A stretch of 64,000 nucleotides of DNA, from the NCBI RefSeq assembly GCF_040869045.1, contig NC_090322.1, positions 78,267,675 through 78,331,674 on the forward strand, written 5' to 3'. The notes under the pieces were generated by a model that worked only from the letters and a program-made list of their open reading frames with translations, searched no databases and had not been told where the DNA came from. The first letter of the stretch is position 1, and the number at the start of each line of letters is the position of its first letter. This stretch comes from Eurosta solidaginis (lineage: Eukaryota; Arthropoda; Insecta; Diptera; Tephritidae). This document shows, in pieces, positions 63,987-64,000 of this stretch. The position numbers were made by a program, and so were the translations under genes.

Positions 63987-64000
63987 GCGCTATTGCTTGC

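Larger units (their letters stand above)
61100..64000 (-). mobile_element. LOA-type LINE (5' part outside window)
   Basis: Minus-strand non-LTR element with RT, RNase H and a C-terminal zinc motif. The 3' UTR ends in CCTAACCTATCCTATCCTAT repeats near 61105-61125. The open frame is long (see next entry) with one frameshift close to the C-terminus, making this the least decayed element after the LINE at 28.3-32.3 kb. The endonuclease is expected beyond the right edge. LOA is preferred to I or R1 because RNase H is present and the RT has the EGAFNNV and GTPQGGVLSPLLW motifs. Confidence 0.85.

Overview
The window reads as intergenic or pericentromere-like heterochromatin of a higher fly. The repeat families look like those of tephritid fruit flies; this is inferred from style (TTG/CAA-tailed LINE and SINE, RTE, BEL, a TGTTACGAATATTAGC-type LTR) and was not tested by a search. 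I find no host gene that I can support. Almost everything recognisable is a transposable element (TE), usually broken and often nested inside another.

Layout. 1-5.4 kb: RTE LINE (minus), a Transib transposase with RAG1-like catalytic residues, a 0.9 kb PIF-like non-autonomous element and a Tc1-like MITE. 5.4-9.6 kb: two copies of a 410 bp SINE, LINE endonuclease and RT scraps, a gypsy gag/protease scrap and a hAT MITE with an 8 bp target-site duplication (TSD). 9.86-16.45 kb: a complete but decayed BEL/Pao element with two LTRs and a 5 bp TSD. 16.5-21.9 kb: second PIF-like copy (inverted), a 1.08 kb palindromic foldback, an 18-base G run and a 796 bp tandem duplication. 22.3-35.0 kb: a nested cluster built on one CAA-tailed LINE family. 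It includes a full-length copy (28268-32324, 12 bp TSD) inserted in an RTE, a second copy split by a Penelope-like element, SINE copies and a LOA/I-type fragment. 35.6-36.4 kb: AT-rich minisatellite. 36.5-39.9 kb: a 3.3 kb DNA transposon with about 330 bp terminal inverted repeats and an intron-containing gene of a family I cannot name. 39.9-43.5 kb: second foldback copy split by a near full-length RTE. 44.7-51.3 kb: two more CAA-tailed LINE fragments and a jockey-like LINE. 51.5-56.3 kb: a compound inverted repeat, a 767 bp tandem duplication and a solo LTR. 56.3-60.8 kb: two hAT fragments, one carrying a head-to-head Penelope dimer. 61.1-64.0 kb: a LOA-type LINE running off the right edge.

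How the parts work together. The CAA-tailed LINE looks like the hub. Its consensus appears to be a single ORF beginning with a 2A-like ribosome-skipping motif, then two cysteine-rich (PHD-like) modules, an APE endonuclease and an RT. The 410 bp SINE shares its 3' end (GCTACAACAACAAC), so it probably uses the LINE's machinery. Two insertions of only 26-27 bp, consisting of little more than this tail and each bounded by a TSD, show that the same machinery leaves near-minimal insertions. The order of nesting gives a relative history: RTE, then LINE, then Penelope; jockey, then SINE; foldback, then RTE; hAT, then Penelope dimer.
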